From Protostelium mycophagum (taxonomy: Eukaryota; Evosea; Variosea; Protosteliida; Protosteliaceae): a stretch of DNA of 50,608 nt. The notes beneath the pieces were generated by a model that was not told where the DNA came from, made no database searches, and worked only from the letters and a program-made list of their open reading frames with translations. Below, one piece after another: positions 11,211 through 23,570 of this stretch. The first letter of the stretch is position 1, and every line of letters begins with the position of its first letter. The stretch covers positions 1 to 50,608 of the forward strand of contig MZNV01003029.1 in assembly GCA_002081555.1 (NCBI GenBank), given 5' to 3'. The translations under genes and the position numbers were made by a program.

Positions 11211-14200
11211 TTATTCTGATTTGATGCTGTGGCTGGAACCAACGAGCATGACTCTGTCTGAATTCATTGCAGCTGCACTGTCTATCGTGACGCCGTCTGT
11301 AAAAGACTTGTGTCTGGTCAAGAATCTCCTTCTGCCCATGCTGCGGATTTAAGTCGTAATCATCAACATCTCTTAGAAAATGCGATGCATGATGCATGCA
11401 CCTGATCTCAACACATATCATCAATGAAAACTCACCCCGCCTTAGACGGCTTCTCTGCTAAAAGATTTCTGGAGGAGGCGTTGTGCACATAACCTTCGTC
11501 TTCGGGAAGTATAGAGACGATGCCTTTGAAGTCCATTGCAGAGGCGAGTCCTCTTGGTGTATAACCTCCTTTGTTTCTGATGGAAGGATCGGCGCCATGA
11601 TCGATCAGGAAGGTCACCATCTCTGGGTGTTCTGAAACGGATCAATTATTTGTGCGCGGACCGAAGATTTGAGACGTTGTAGAGGGGAATCACTTACGTT
11701 TGAGGACGGCGAGGTGAAGGGGTGTCTCGCCGTTGATATTTGTACTGTCAATAGAGACACCTTCTGAGACCACCTCCCTGATCAACTCCTCCACCTGTAC
11801 ACGTCATTTTGGCGGGAAAATAATGTCGACACTCTCACCTCGGGGGTCTTGGGAAGCTTGGCAAGGTAGTGTAACGCGTTGTTTCCGTCGACATTCTTGA
11901 TGTGCAGATCACAGCTCTCATTCTCCATCAGAAATTGGGCAATCGCAATCTTTCCGTCCCTCAGAGCCTTTTGACATCAGCAAATTTCACCCAAATTTCG
12001 CAGAAATTTGGTAGAAAACTCACGTTCATGAGCGGTGTAGATCCAGAAGAGTCGATTTGGTTGACTGACACTCCGTGGAACACCAACAGCTTGACAACCT
12101 GCATTCTTCAGGCAAAAAACACCAAGTGCACATACGCTCAGGCTGCCGTCTTGTATTGCGATAAGAAGAGGTGAGAGCACTTCAGAGTTTCTAGTGATGG
12201 GCTGGTCTGGAAGGACATTCAGTATGTATGGAAGAATCGTGTTGAAGATGTTTTATTTTTCGCTAAAATCGAAGTATGACTCATTGTAGATCCGATGTGT
12301 TACGCCTGGCCGGCGGTGACACGCGTAGAATTATATTTTTGTGTAAAAATAGATTAAAATTGTTGGCTTACTGATCAAGTTGTCATGGAATTGGAGGACC
12401 TTTCTGGCGCGGTTCAATGCGTTAAATACCGTGATATAACTTCCCTTAAGAAGTCCATCATAGTACTGACTGGACACCTGATGACGTCATCAGAATCTAC
12501 AACGAGCCAAGAGACTCTCACCTGGGCTTGGTCGATGTTTACATTGCGGGTCGTCTTCAACTGGCGTGATGCTCTGTTGATGTCGGAGGACTTGAGCATC
12601 TACAACGGTGAGTCGTCATGAAATTTCACGTAGATTTCGACTGACCCTGTCAGACATCTTCTCGATAGCCTTGAGCCATTCGGCGTTCTCAGAAAGAGTG
12701 TCCGGAGAAATCAATTTTCCGGAACCTGCTCATCTTCAACTTGATTTTCAACTTGAAAATATCTGTACCTTGGTTGGGCGAGTCGCCCCTCTCGTTTCCT
12801 CCGGAAGGAACTAACTCGATCATAAAGGTACGCTGCCTCATTCTGAGATCTCTAGCTTTAGAGGTATCTGCCACAATGCCTTTGAAGCGTGACAGATCCA
12901 ACTTGGTCTTGGGACGTGTTGTAGACTGGAAATTTCAGAGAAAATTCGAATAAGATTCTTACCATGAGACTCTTTGCGTGCACTTTCTCCTGCAGAAAGA
13001 TCAGGACGGAAAATAATTTAAATAGAACGAGCGTCTACAACGAGACAAAAAACTCACCCCTCCGGCCTGTTTGTGGGTGTAGGTGGTGTCGTAAACATTC
13101 ATGAATCTATTTCTGTCTATAATGACAAACTTCTTCTTCCATGCCTTGATGTCCAAGCGTCCCAACACTCCCTCTGCGAGATTTCAGTGAAATTCCCGGG
13201 AAACCCGAGTTACGTACTGTTGGAACAGTACATGACGTTTCCGCAGTATTCGATGTTGTCGATCTCTTGGTTGGAGTTCCCGCCAAAATGGTTTTCGACG
13301 GTCAAACCGGCAGCTGCAGCCTGACATTCTTCAGTACACTTGTCCAGAAGTCTCACGGGTGAGGTTACTTTAACGTTGCGGCAGAGCCGCAACAACTATT
13401 CTTCAGGCTATTTCTATTCGTTTGCGTGCCGAAGGCCTTCACCAGGCTTTCGTGGTGAAAAATTATATGTTAAAAAAATCACCTTTCTGGCCTGCTCCAT
13501 AGCGATGATTCGGTCCAATCCTTCCTTCAACTTCTCTATGATCTACCAATGGTGAGTTTTGAAATTTCGCTGAAATTTCATCTTACTCTAGTGGGGCGCC
13601 ATGCGTTGTAGAAAGCGGGACGGAAGGTGTACATGGGCTGTAATAACACCAGGTAAAATCCTATCAATTTCAGAAATTTCCTCGGAATTTCTTGGAAATC
13701 TCGCTCACCGACCGCGGTAAATAAAAGCTTGATAAAAACATTTGCGATATCTCCGGTGATAGGAATAAGTAAAATGCAGAAGGAGTAGACAGTGTAGGAG
13801 AACCATATCCTCTTTCCGTACCCGCTCTCCAGCATGATCCAGTTGATCCACCTGTCAGGATGTTAGGACAGGTCTGACAGGTGACATGTTGCTATTTTTG
13901 GATTGCGGCGGTGCCGCAGTGAAGAGGCCGCGATCATTTCAACAAAAAAAGTGCATGTGATGTCAGATGTAAATGCCATGACGTCATGCGGAAACGTGTA
14001 TCGTGATATCTTAATATGTGACATGAGCCTACCTGTCTGCAATGTACATAAGCTCAGTAACCCATCTCAAAATCTCCATGATGCTGATGATGAAGGGACT
14101 GATCAACAAAAGATGTCCATAGAGACTGTTCTTTCCATCAGTAGCCTGGATTATTTAGACATAGAATATATACTTTCCAATTCAACAGCGCAGCTCTGCC

Positions 14201-16850
14201 GCAGCATCACCTTGCAGCTCGGAGAAATTCGGAAAATTACAGTTGTAGATACACACCTGTGCTTTGAGACCAGTAGTGAGCCAGTTAGATAGAGATTGAG
14301 TCTGCCAGGGTGGGTTAAGAGTCACCCCCTTTAACACTCCGGACGCCGAGTTCAGGAAAACACTGTTTTCCAAGATGAAATTCGCGCGGGAAAGTATCTG
14401 ATGACGTCATCATCACGTCTCGTTGTAGATGGGAGAACATCTAGATTTACCTCGTCTCTGGAGGTGATTCCGAGGCGGACACCGCTTCTGAAATCTCTGC
14501 GTGCTTGTCTTGCATTTAGAACGTAATGGAAAAAGGACCAAGCCGCGATAGCCAATAAAATGGATTCACTTGTGAGGTCATGCCACACGACCCAAACGAG
14601 GATCTACAACGAGTCAGTTTTTTCAACAAGATTTTCCATCTTTCATATCGCGGCAGAGCCGCGATGACAATATACTACTTTAAGAAGCTAAAATCCACGG
14701 TAACTACCGCTTACCGTGAAGAAAAGCGCGGAGCGCATCCTCTTCTCCCATTGTACAAGTCCATAGGCAAAGGTGAGGAACCATAGCAACAAAGGCAGGC
14801 AGACTACCACAAAGCAGCAGAAAATATACGCGATGTCGTTTTGAGACCGGACATACATTCTGCTGGCCTCTTTGGGATCTGGGGCAGCAAGGGGCGCGCC
14901 AAATTCGGAGGTGGTGATGACGTGGGCGGTGGGGTCGGAGTTCTGCAACCAGTCAGAATTTTTGGCGCTAAAAAAGACTTACGTCACGGATCTGGACGAG
15001 CCTCAAGTGAAGCTGCGCGGCGCCTTCACCGCTGTGTGTGCTGACGAAATAAGCTTACAATATTTCGTGCTTATAGACAAGACTTACCGGCTCGCGGTCC
15101 AGAAATGTGGCATGTCTAAGGTGATCCATTTGTCAGAGACTTGTTTGAAATGTTGATCTCCAGCGGATCTGCACTAGATCAGCTCCGAGATGTTATGAAA
15201 TGCAAAAAGATAGACACACCCGACGGCGGAACCACCCGTCCATTCAAATGGTTCAAAAGTGAAATCACCGAGAGATGACTCGTGTTCATTGCCGTCCGAA
15301 TCAAACAGTTTAATGCGAAGCTGTGAAGGTCCAGAAATGTCGCTGATCAGGATCAGAATGTGATCGAGCGTGGGAAACAATCTCACAATGTGAAGGAACT
15401 GTGTTTCCATTGCGGATGAGCGCCTCCTACTTGTTCGGTTGTCTTATGTGTCTGTTTTCCATACAACATTTTCACCACAGGATTGGTTGCTGTTTTGATC
15501 AATAAAGAGAAGGAATTTTAATCTTTACCTTCCGAGCCATCTTGAAGATAAAGACCTCTGCCCTCTAGAACTAAACATGATGAGTAAAATTCTCTGATAT
15601 AGACAACACTAACCCTCTAAAATCAAAATCCAAGACATCGTGACTGTCTTCGATGTTTGGTCGTGCTAATGGTGAACTACCTCCCCTCTCAACCAGATCG
15701 GGTCACCAAGGGAACAGACTTTCTTCTGAAATCCATCTTTTTTGTTCAAAATCTTGACACATACTCATTTTGACACCAGACACAGAAACGAGAAGCTTCT
15801 TTTTCCGGAGGCCACAACCTCAACGATGACTTTAGTATACATCAATGGATAGCTCGCAACATATAGATATGTCTCAGTGCCTGAAGCAAGTGAACATTTT
15901 ACTTGACCTTGATTTCACGAAACGTTGTAGAATGCTTTAACTGACGTGTACTCTGACCGACACTGGGAATGTGAGTCCTCATGTACATTTTTTTCTATTG
16001 ATAGAAGTTCATTTCAATGATACCGCCAAGCGCCTGAAGGAGTCGCTGACAAAAACACAACTTGATTTTTTTCACAGTTTGTGGAACACCGCAGAGTTGA
16101 TCAGGTTAAAAGCCTCTGAAAATCTTTGTAAAAACCTTTGATTTTTTGGTCAAACCCAAAACTGACCGTTTCGCATTTTTGAATACATTTCCTCAATTTC
16201 AGATTGGATCCAACATGAGCAACATTTCCCTCGATCGATATCTCTCCAATCTTGTGGGAAATGGTGACCTTCTTTGTTGAAGCAATTTTTGATTGTAAAT
16301 TAGGTGTTGTCATAAGCGGCGCAGCAGTCTTGGCAAACAATGTCAACACACCAGGGACACCGATTCGCTCACGAAACTTCTTGTGAGCGATATAGATGAG
16401 AGATTAATGGATGACCAATGCAGGATCGCACACAAAAATCTACCCTTAACACAAAACGAAGCCACACATATTTATGAGAAGACCACAAATAACACCTTAC
16501 ATCTGGATTACATCGTGATAGGACAGACACAATGTGAGATTATCTCACATATTTGTAAATGCTAATTCGTCAAAGATGTGATCACCTCTGTGCAGGAGAG
16601 ATCTTTCTACGGGAGAAACACAAATATAGAAGTAGGTGGCGGTATCATCGTCTGTAAGACGGCCAAATCAGTTTTAGTTGCCACATATCCTCTTTATCTT
16701 TCATCCATCACATCATAGTTTCCTTAACTTCCAAACATACCCACCAAGCTCTTTAAGTGTCGAGGCAGTACCAATGGTCGAGCATTTTAGTGATACAATG
16801 CCACAATAAATCAGTTCTTTTTTGTGACATTTGTGTCATCTTCAGCGCGG
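11211..16850 (-). CDS. C2 - transmembrane - PH - ankyrin repeat protein
   Basis: Segments joined in frame across short introns, N- to C-terminal: a C2 domain (about 15590-14990; NPVVKMLYGKQTHKTTEQVG, then QLRIKLFDSDGNEHESSLGD and AAQLHLRLVQIRD); several hydrophobic helices (about 14860-13690; IAYIFCCFVVVCLPLLLWFL, ESILLAIAAWSFFHYVL, TVYSFCILLIPITGDIANVF); a PH domain (about 13200-12630; GVLGRLDIKAWKKKFVIID, ending SENAEWLKAIEKM); and about five ankyrin repeats (12175-11440; NGETPLHLAVLKQHPEMVTF). A basic, serine-rich tail ends at TAA 11211-11213. It suggests a membrane protein with Ca2+/lipid-binding modules and an ankyrin scaffold. The 5' end is uncertain: exons between 15600 and about 16850 are fragmentary, with a second C2-like strand near 15800. 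A roughly 200-nt intron near 12180-12380 joins PH to ankyrin; if wrong, this is two genes. Confidence 0.68.
13375..13393. repeat. Intronic hairpin, GCGGCAGAGCCGC family, copy 1
   Basis: A perfect 8-bp stem (GTTGCGGC / GCCGCAAC) with an AGA loop, inside a long intron (about 13330-13480) of the C2-TM-PH-ankyrin gene. The 13-nt core is repeated exactly at two other intronic sites. Confidence 0.7.
13904..13918. repeat. Intronic hairpin, variant copy
   Basis: TGCGGCGGTGCCGCA has the same stem as the GCGGCAGAGCCGC hairpins but a different loop. It lies in the intron before the last transmembrane exons of the C2-TM-PH-ankyrin gene. Confidence 0.5.
14647..14665. repeat. Intronic hairpin, GCGGCAGAGCCGC family, copy 2
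   Basis: A perfect 8-bp stem (ATCGCGGC / GCCGCGAT) with an AGA loop, in an intron whose acceptor is CTCGTTGTAG (14604-14611 on the minus strand). The outer stem bases differ from copy 1 but remain paired. Confidence 0.7.
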
Positions 16851-16890
16851 AATAAACAATCCCGTTCAGTTTCGCGATTGCGCGCATAAC

Positions 16891-19800
16891 ATGAAGAAGA
16901 TCATCTTCTTTCTGCTCTTGATTGGGGCCTCTTTCAGTGCTGATGTTTTCATCCGATTCGATGCAAACATCGGCACGATATGTCCAGAGAATTCAAATAT
17001 TGGGAATGTAGGTGTCCAATTGTATTTAATCACAAACACCTGTATTATGATAGAACAGAAAGGCTATCTGTTGACACTTGCCAATGGCTCAGGTGAGACG
17101 ATCAGCCATCATAATTTAAAAATTGCTAGTCAGCATTTATTCTTGGGTGGCGTCTTGTAGAGCCGTTTCAGAATCAAATGGCTCTATGATTCTCAGACAT
17201 GGTCATTGCCATCCCATTTTTGGGACTTATAGTGCAGTCACAACTCAAGATGACAACCATCTTCCAAACATGGACGTATCCAAAGAACCATTATCACCAA
17301 CAGGCTTTTCTCCACGACGGAGGATCTATTCTGATGGGACCTACAAAGTGAGCATTTACTTGTCGGATGGATCACATTTATAACACAGATGAACAATGAC
17401 GTGGCACTCGATCTTTAATTAGAATTCTGACTCGTTGTAGACGTTGGTAGGGGTTTTAGTTAGCCCACCCTCGTATACAATTCCACGACCCACTCCCCAA
17501 CTCGGCATCATGACCCCCTGGAATTTTCAATGCAATGCGACGCACATTATACAACAAAAATGTGATCCGTGTACGGATGTACAAGTACGAATACAGAATT
17601 TTCATTTTATATTTAGATGAGGGCATGATTTTCAAGTTGAAAAATTCAGGTGTATGGAATAAATGCAAGATTTTTGGACACAAGATTAGGCAACACGATC
17701 AGCACATGCTTACCGAGCGCCTCTGCCGTGAACGGTCCCGGTAAGTAACGGGAATGTTCGCAGAGTTTTCTGAGAAAGTTCAGGATGTTTTCGTGGAATT
17801 TTGACGGGGAGCAATTTCGCACACCCAAATATATTGCCGAACAAAAGTGAAAGGAGTCCTACTCTGCCACAGTGGTCATTCGAGGGTTCGGCAGGTGAGT
17901 CAAGTGTTCAATCCCACCCACCGCACATTTTTTAACCCCTCAGGTGCTGGTAATGACGGAGTGAATACATTTGGTTTGTAAGTTTCAACTTGAAAATAAT
18001 ATTTAATTTTTTTCGAGAATAAAAACACTGAAAATAATAGTTTTGGAGGCACAAATAGTTGTGGCAAAATCTCCACTTGTTTGATGCTAGATGCACAAGA
18101 GTATCAACTCTCTTACCGTATCTCCTCTCAAGGTGACATCAACACGTAACACGTCACATCTGACACATGTCAGATGTGACACGTCATGTCATCACAGTGA
18201 GATCTGCACCTAACACGCCTCGTATCTTGATCGTGAACAAAACGAGCACAGCAACCACTTTGAAATTTCACGCACAAAAGATGTTCTTCAACGTACAGAG
18301 CTATGGAGTATTTTTCCTGGAATTTTCGGGGTGTTCAGGGACGACTATGATCACAGATGTACATATCGACCCCATGTCCCCCCAGGGATCATGTGCGAAG
18401 GCGGGAGTGATGTACAATTTTGCTGTCGACAAACCCCTGCCGTACCAATACTCACCCTACGCAACGCTGTCCCCCTGGTCTTTTACTTATGGCGGATATT
18501 CAACTAATAATAGCACCATCCACGTGGCACACCGCCCTCAGAGTGATTTTTAGATGACATCATCTCGAAATTTCTCTGAAATTTCAGCAGACGAGACTCA
18601 CGTGTTTTTGAGGTCAGTCAGGGGTAGTGTGGGAAGGGCTTTTCTGCACTGTATACATTTAGATGACATCACTTATCAATTAAAATTTAATATCACCGGA
18701 ATTATTGGCGAGGAGCCCGCCTCATACGTATTGTCCCTCTACAACTTGGACAAGAAGCAGGTTCTATTTATATTTTCATGAATTTTCTGTGGAATTTCTG
18801 ACATTTTAAGACGTCATGGCAATACAACGGAAAAACTTCAGGTTCTTCCTTTGATACTTTTTCTCGGAAATTTCTCGTCCCCTCCGGTCGGTACCAGCTG
18901 AATTTCGACGGAATTTCCAGCGAGAAGATCCAGACGCTCATATTAGGTTACGTATCAATCGATATTGCCCCTGGAACGGGGAGGTTCCCACCGGTAGGCG
19001 GTGGGTACATGAGGCTAATGGGGTTAAACAATGTCGACAAAAACAGCCGGATCAAAATAGGTGAAGATTCAGAGATCCTACCTTTCTGCGTTTCATAGAT
19101 ATTGAGAGTTTCAGACAACCAGACGTGCGATGACGTCACTATCGGACGAGATTACGTCACTTGTTACGTCCCCCCGGGGGTCAGAAACGGAAGTGACGTC
19201 ATCGTGACAGCCGATAATGGAGAAACGATGAGTATCCGTTTTGACTACCGAAAGTGGGCTGCTTTTAACGAAGGATTTGGTGGAGCCATGTGTTCCAACC
19301 TTACCAACAACCGGTATTTATTATTTATATATTGTATTTTCTTCAACATAAAATCTGTACAAGTACAAATAGCTTTGGACCATTGAAGATTCCAGGAAGA
19401 TTCTGTGAAATTTCTGATCATTGTGCAGTTACTCACTCATTTATATCGAGGCGGATTTCTGCTTTCCCATGGTGGATAGATATATGTTTATTTCTTCCCA
19501 AAAGGACACCTTGGTGACGTGTGATGACGTCAACTGTACAAAATGCTATACGCCCGTATCCATAGGGACATGTGGCATAACTCCGTTCGGAGTTTTTCAC
19601 GGCTATGTCTACAACCTCCCTCACTATTCACCAGAAAGGGTGAGAAATTTCCCCGAAATTTCAATATTTTTTTCTGAACTCCGAAGCTCGGCTGGAGCCC
19701 TTCCCGCCTTTTCTGTACAGATATCTCGTGCTCCACCACATTCGGGGGTGTCGACGTCTACCAGGGGGGGTTCCCCGCCCCCTCCTCCCCCTTCTTTCAG

Positions 19801-22800
19801 TACCCCTTCTCAATCGACTATCTTTGGATTTGTACAAATAACTCGGTCTCAAGATCAATTTGTAGCTCTACAACGAGTTGTAAAATGGTGGAACAGATGC
19901 CATTAAATCAACCATGGAAACCAACCGATAATTCTCTCGGAAATTTCGTAATAAGCCGATGCGGTGGGAGTTGTAGTGGGTCGATGGGGGTCAACCAAAT
20001 CTACAACGGGACCGCATATTTTGGCTTCCCGCCGAATCCAATCGGAGATCACGTGATCAGATATGAGAACAAGGTGATGCACTACCAGCCTGTCATAAAT
20101 CTGTGGAATTTCGTTGGAAAATCAGGTGTCATTTTGACAGATGGCGTTCCCATGGGATTTGTACAGAACAGCGCGGGAAATCGCGGGAAGATGTCGACCT
20201 ACGTATCGCTGGACCAAGGTGGGACTTTCTATTTTTAGACAAATGGATGATGTTGTCAGGAGAGTATGTTTTGGCTTTTTATTTTGGCGGGAATATTCTC
20301 GGAAAAAGCCGACTCCTCATTACGACGGCCTCCGGGGAGACCCTCTACAACGAGACACTCCACCCTCATCTCCGTCAAAACTCCGTCCGATTCGGAATTC
20401 GGACTTTTTCCATCGTGGAAATTTCCCTGCATTCTTCTTGTGAGGAGGATGACGTCACCACTTTCTCTGAATTTTCATTGAACTTTCTGCCCTCGACGCG
20501 GTATTGCGTGATCTTTGCTAGGCAACATTTTGAAGTGCCTTCTATTCCTGGAACAGTCTATTCTCCCGCCAAATTCGGATCGTGGTCTTTTGTGAGTGCG
20601 GGGGTTTCTAAAAATAGCTCCTTGGCGGTGAGTGATCTTTTAATTTGTGAAATTCCGCGAAATTTCCAATCCTAGCATTACTAACGGCAAGAATGATTTA
20701 ATTCTGACAAATGAAAGGTCCGAGGGGGCAACGAGGGGCAGTTTGCCTTCGTAAAATCTACACTGGGCGCTTGTGGCTCCATCACGGTGAGATATCCATC
20801 TCTTTATTGACAGAGACGATCTACAATCAGATATTCGGTCATCTACAACGATGTAGAATGATATCTGTTCTGGTCTGGAAGATTAAATCCTGAATTATCC
20901 CAGGTGCAATGTCTCAACCTGACTTCGGGAAGTTTCAACTTAACTTTTGAGGCGGGGTCGACCTCTGAGGTCGGAAGTATTGGCGGGAATTTAGTCGTCA
21001 GTATGACGTCATCAGATGACGTCCTCATTTTCTACCAAGACATCTTGATCCCCACCACATCAGATCTGCAACTGTACACTTTCGGAGTGTTGATAGCAAG
21101 AGGAGGGTCTTATAAGTTGAGATTCGCACACAGAAGTGACGTGTGCACGCCGTTTTATTTTTCGGGGTCGAATTTTAATGTCATCACAATTCTAGACAAT
21201 ATAAATCTGTTGGCGACTCTCCCGAGTAAGTTGATTCGTCATAAAATTTAAAATCATTTTTATTATACAACTGTAAATTTATTTATGCGAGAGGCATAGA
21301 TATGTCTTTTCTCTGTTGTAATATAAATATAAATAATCAAATTGAATATCTCAGGTGTTTATTTGAATGAAGCTAGTGTCCCATTGGTGGATGGAGCTGC
21401 AGAAGTGGACATCTCCACGATTGACAGAAGACAAATCGGAAGTGTCAAAGTGACATCCAAAAACACCGGGCTCGTCTTTGCTTCTTCGGGTAATTTACCA
21501 CTTTTTTCAATGAAAATTCTGAGAAAAGTAGGGAGGGATGTGGTGGGATTTCTGGGAAATTTCACAATACTGTCACCGGTAGTGCAATTGGAAGTGAGAC
21601 AAGACGGAAAAACTGTGCAAGATTTCTCCGGATTTTTCGCAACGATCACCATGCAGACCATAGGAACAGAGAAGGTCAGTCTTTGGAGAAATTTCCGTGA
21701 AAGTCCTCTGACGTCACCGTGTGAAATTTCCTTGGAATTTCGCCAAGTGCATACCTCTTTATGCATAAATTGTAGCATATCTAATATCCACTGATTTTAT
21801 GCAGAAGGACTTTGTTGTATGCTTGGGTTTTATTGATAAGGATATGATCTGGAAATGTGTTGACCGAAATCCCTCTATGATTTCAGATTCTTCCGGAAGG
21901 AATTACACCGGTAATTTTCCCGAAATTTCCACGAGATTTCGGGAACTGAAGGTGTACAGGTGTCACGAATCACTTCACCGTTTTTGCCTTCCTGAACGGC
22001 CCCGCGCAACCTGCAGACCCAAGCAGACTCGGAATCATTCTGGTCTCCGTCTTCGGAGGTGAATTTACCCGTGATTTTTCTCGGACTTTTCATTGAAATT
22101 TCAGCTCTGGCGGTGGTCATCATAATAATTCTGGTCACTCTTCTTATCGTATGCCAAAGACGAAGGAAACTCAAAGAAGAGCAACAAATGTTGTTGCCCC
22201 AGCCTCCACAGAATAAAAAGGGCCGAAAGACGATGCTCCAAGACGTCCAACTGAGGGAGGAGATTGGAAGGTGAGGCTTCGGTGGTATTTAGAATCTTTG
22301 TGACGCGTTGTAGTGGCAACTTCGGGAACGTGTACAAAGCAATTTGGAACGGGACAACACTTGTCGCCGCAAAACGAGTGAAAAACGGCAGGGAGAATTT
22401 TCTGAGAGAAGCAGAGCTCCTGATGTAAATATAGAGTATCTTAACATTTTTGACGCATCAAGGACGTTGAATCACCCCAATATTGTTCGCATGATCGGCA
22501 CATGGGAGGACCTCGGCGAACTCTTCATGGTGAATCTCGTGAAATCTCACGGAAATTTCACTGATGTATTGTAGATACTCGAATATTGCAAGATGGGATC
22601 AGTAGTCTACTTCTTGCAGACATCAGACCCGATAGGTGTTGACCTCCTCAGCTTGATGTGTTTGGAGGTTGCCGCAGGAATGAAGTATCTAGAGCAACGC
22701 AAAGTAGTGCACAGAGACCTCGGTAGAGTTATATAAAAATACGAAAAATAACAAAAATCCAAGGGGCGAGAAATTTACTTGTGAAGATGATCGAAGGAAG

Positions 22801-23509
22801 AATTTCTGTTCAAGTGAGTCAGCTATTCACGATTTTGCTAGCGTTTATTATTAATAAACGATTTATCCGCCAAACGTTAACTCAGGCCAAAATCAGACGA
22901 TTTAATAATAATATTTATTTTATATTTTCAAGTCTGATTTTTTCAGGTTTCTGATTTTGGCCTGAGTTATTACACTGAAGACGACTATGATGACGACTCT
23001 GTTCAGATGCCGTGGAAGGTGAAGATACTTATCAAAATTTCACTCAAGTTTGCAGTGGGCAGCACCTGAGGTCATTGACGGAAGGGGGAGCTTTTCGAAG
23101 AGTGATGTCTGGTCATGTACGTGAAAAAATGATTGAATAATTTATTTAATCATTTAGTTGGAATCTGCATGTGGGAGATTTTCTCAGAGGGAAGGTCACC
23201 ATATGTTTCCATGACAAACCGCGAGGTGGCAGATATCACAGTAGTCGACGGCTGCACACTCACAAAACCTGAGAGGATGCCAGAGGAACTCTGGTCCCTC
23301 ACTCAGCTCTGCTGGCAAATGCAATACCAGGACAGGTCAGCCTGAAAAACATATGGGCGCGTGCTGACTTTGACAGACCCACCTTCGCGTCCCTCTTTGA
23401 AGAACTGAAAAGAATCAGTGGCTATGATTTGGATTCACCAGATGGCCAAAACCGACAACAACGAAGACGGGATAGGAGATACTATGTCGTCGAAGATGAA
23501 TACAACTGA
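16891..23509 (+). CDS. Receptor tyrosine kinase with large, partly IPT/TIG-like ectodomain
   Basis: Begins with a signal peptide (MKKIIFFLLLIGASFSA). A long ectodomain follows in many small exons (about 16945-22100); the segment near 19100-19260 (CDDVTIGRDYVTCYVPPG, then VIVTADNG) looks like an IPT/TIG fold, and the rest is unassigned. One transmembrane helix (LAVVIIIILVTLLIVC, near 22107-22155) leads to a basic juxtamembrane stretch and a tyrosine kinase: GRGNFGNVYKA, VAAKRVK, HRDLGARN, VSDFGLSYYTEDDYDDD, PWKWAAPEV and DVWSFGICMWEIF. The HRDLxARN and WAAPE signatures are tyrosine-kinase specific. All key residues are intact. The tail is short and basic and ends VVEDEYN, a possible phosphotyrosine site. 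It starts head-to-head with the C2 gene and ends 61 bp from the convergent myosin gene. The ectodomain splice pattern is only partly resolved. Confidence 0.85.
22842..22969. repeat. Inverted repeat linking a kinase intron to its DFG exon
   Basis: The 20 nt at 22950-22969, inside the exon encoding the DFG motif, are the exact reverse complement of 22878-22897 in the preceding intron (22814-22946). The same intron also holds a palindrome at 22842-22860. In the pre-mRNA the longer pair would fold over the splice acceptor (AG at 22945-22946). Confidence 0.85.
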
Positions 23510-23570
23510 TATTGTCCTGTCTTTCGGTGTCTACAACTGTGTAAAATGCCATACGAATTTGAAAAACATT

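Noticed and set aside
11211-15410. Anoctamin (TMEM16) channel
   Set aside because: The hydrophobic helices suggested it at first, but the preceding domain is C2 and the following ones are PH and ankyrin, with no recognisable anoctamin signature.
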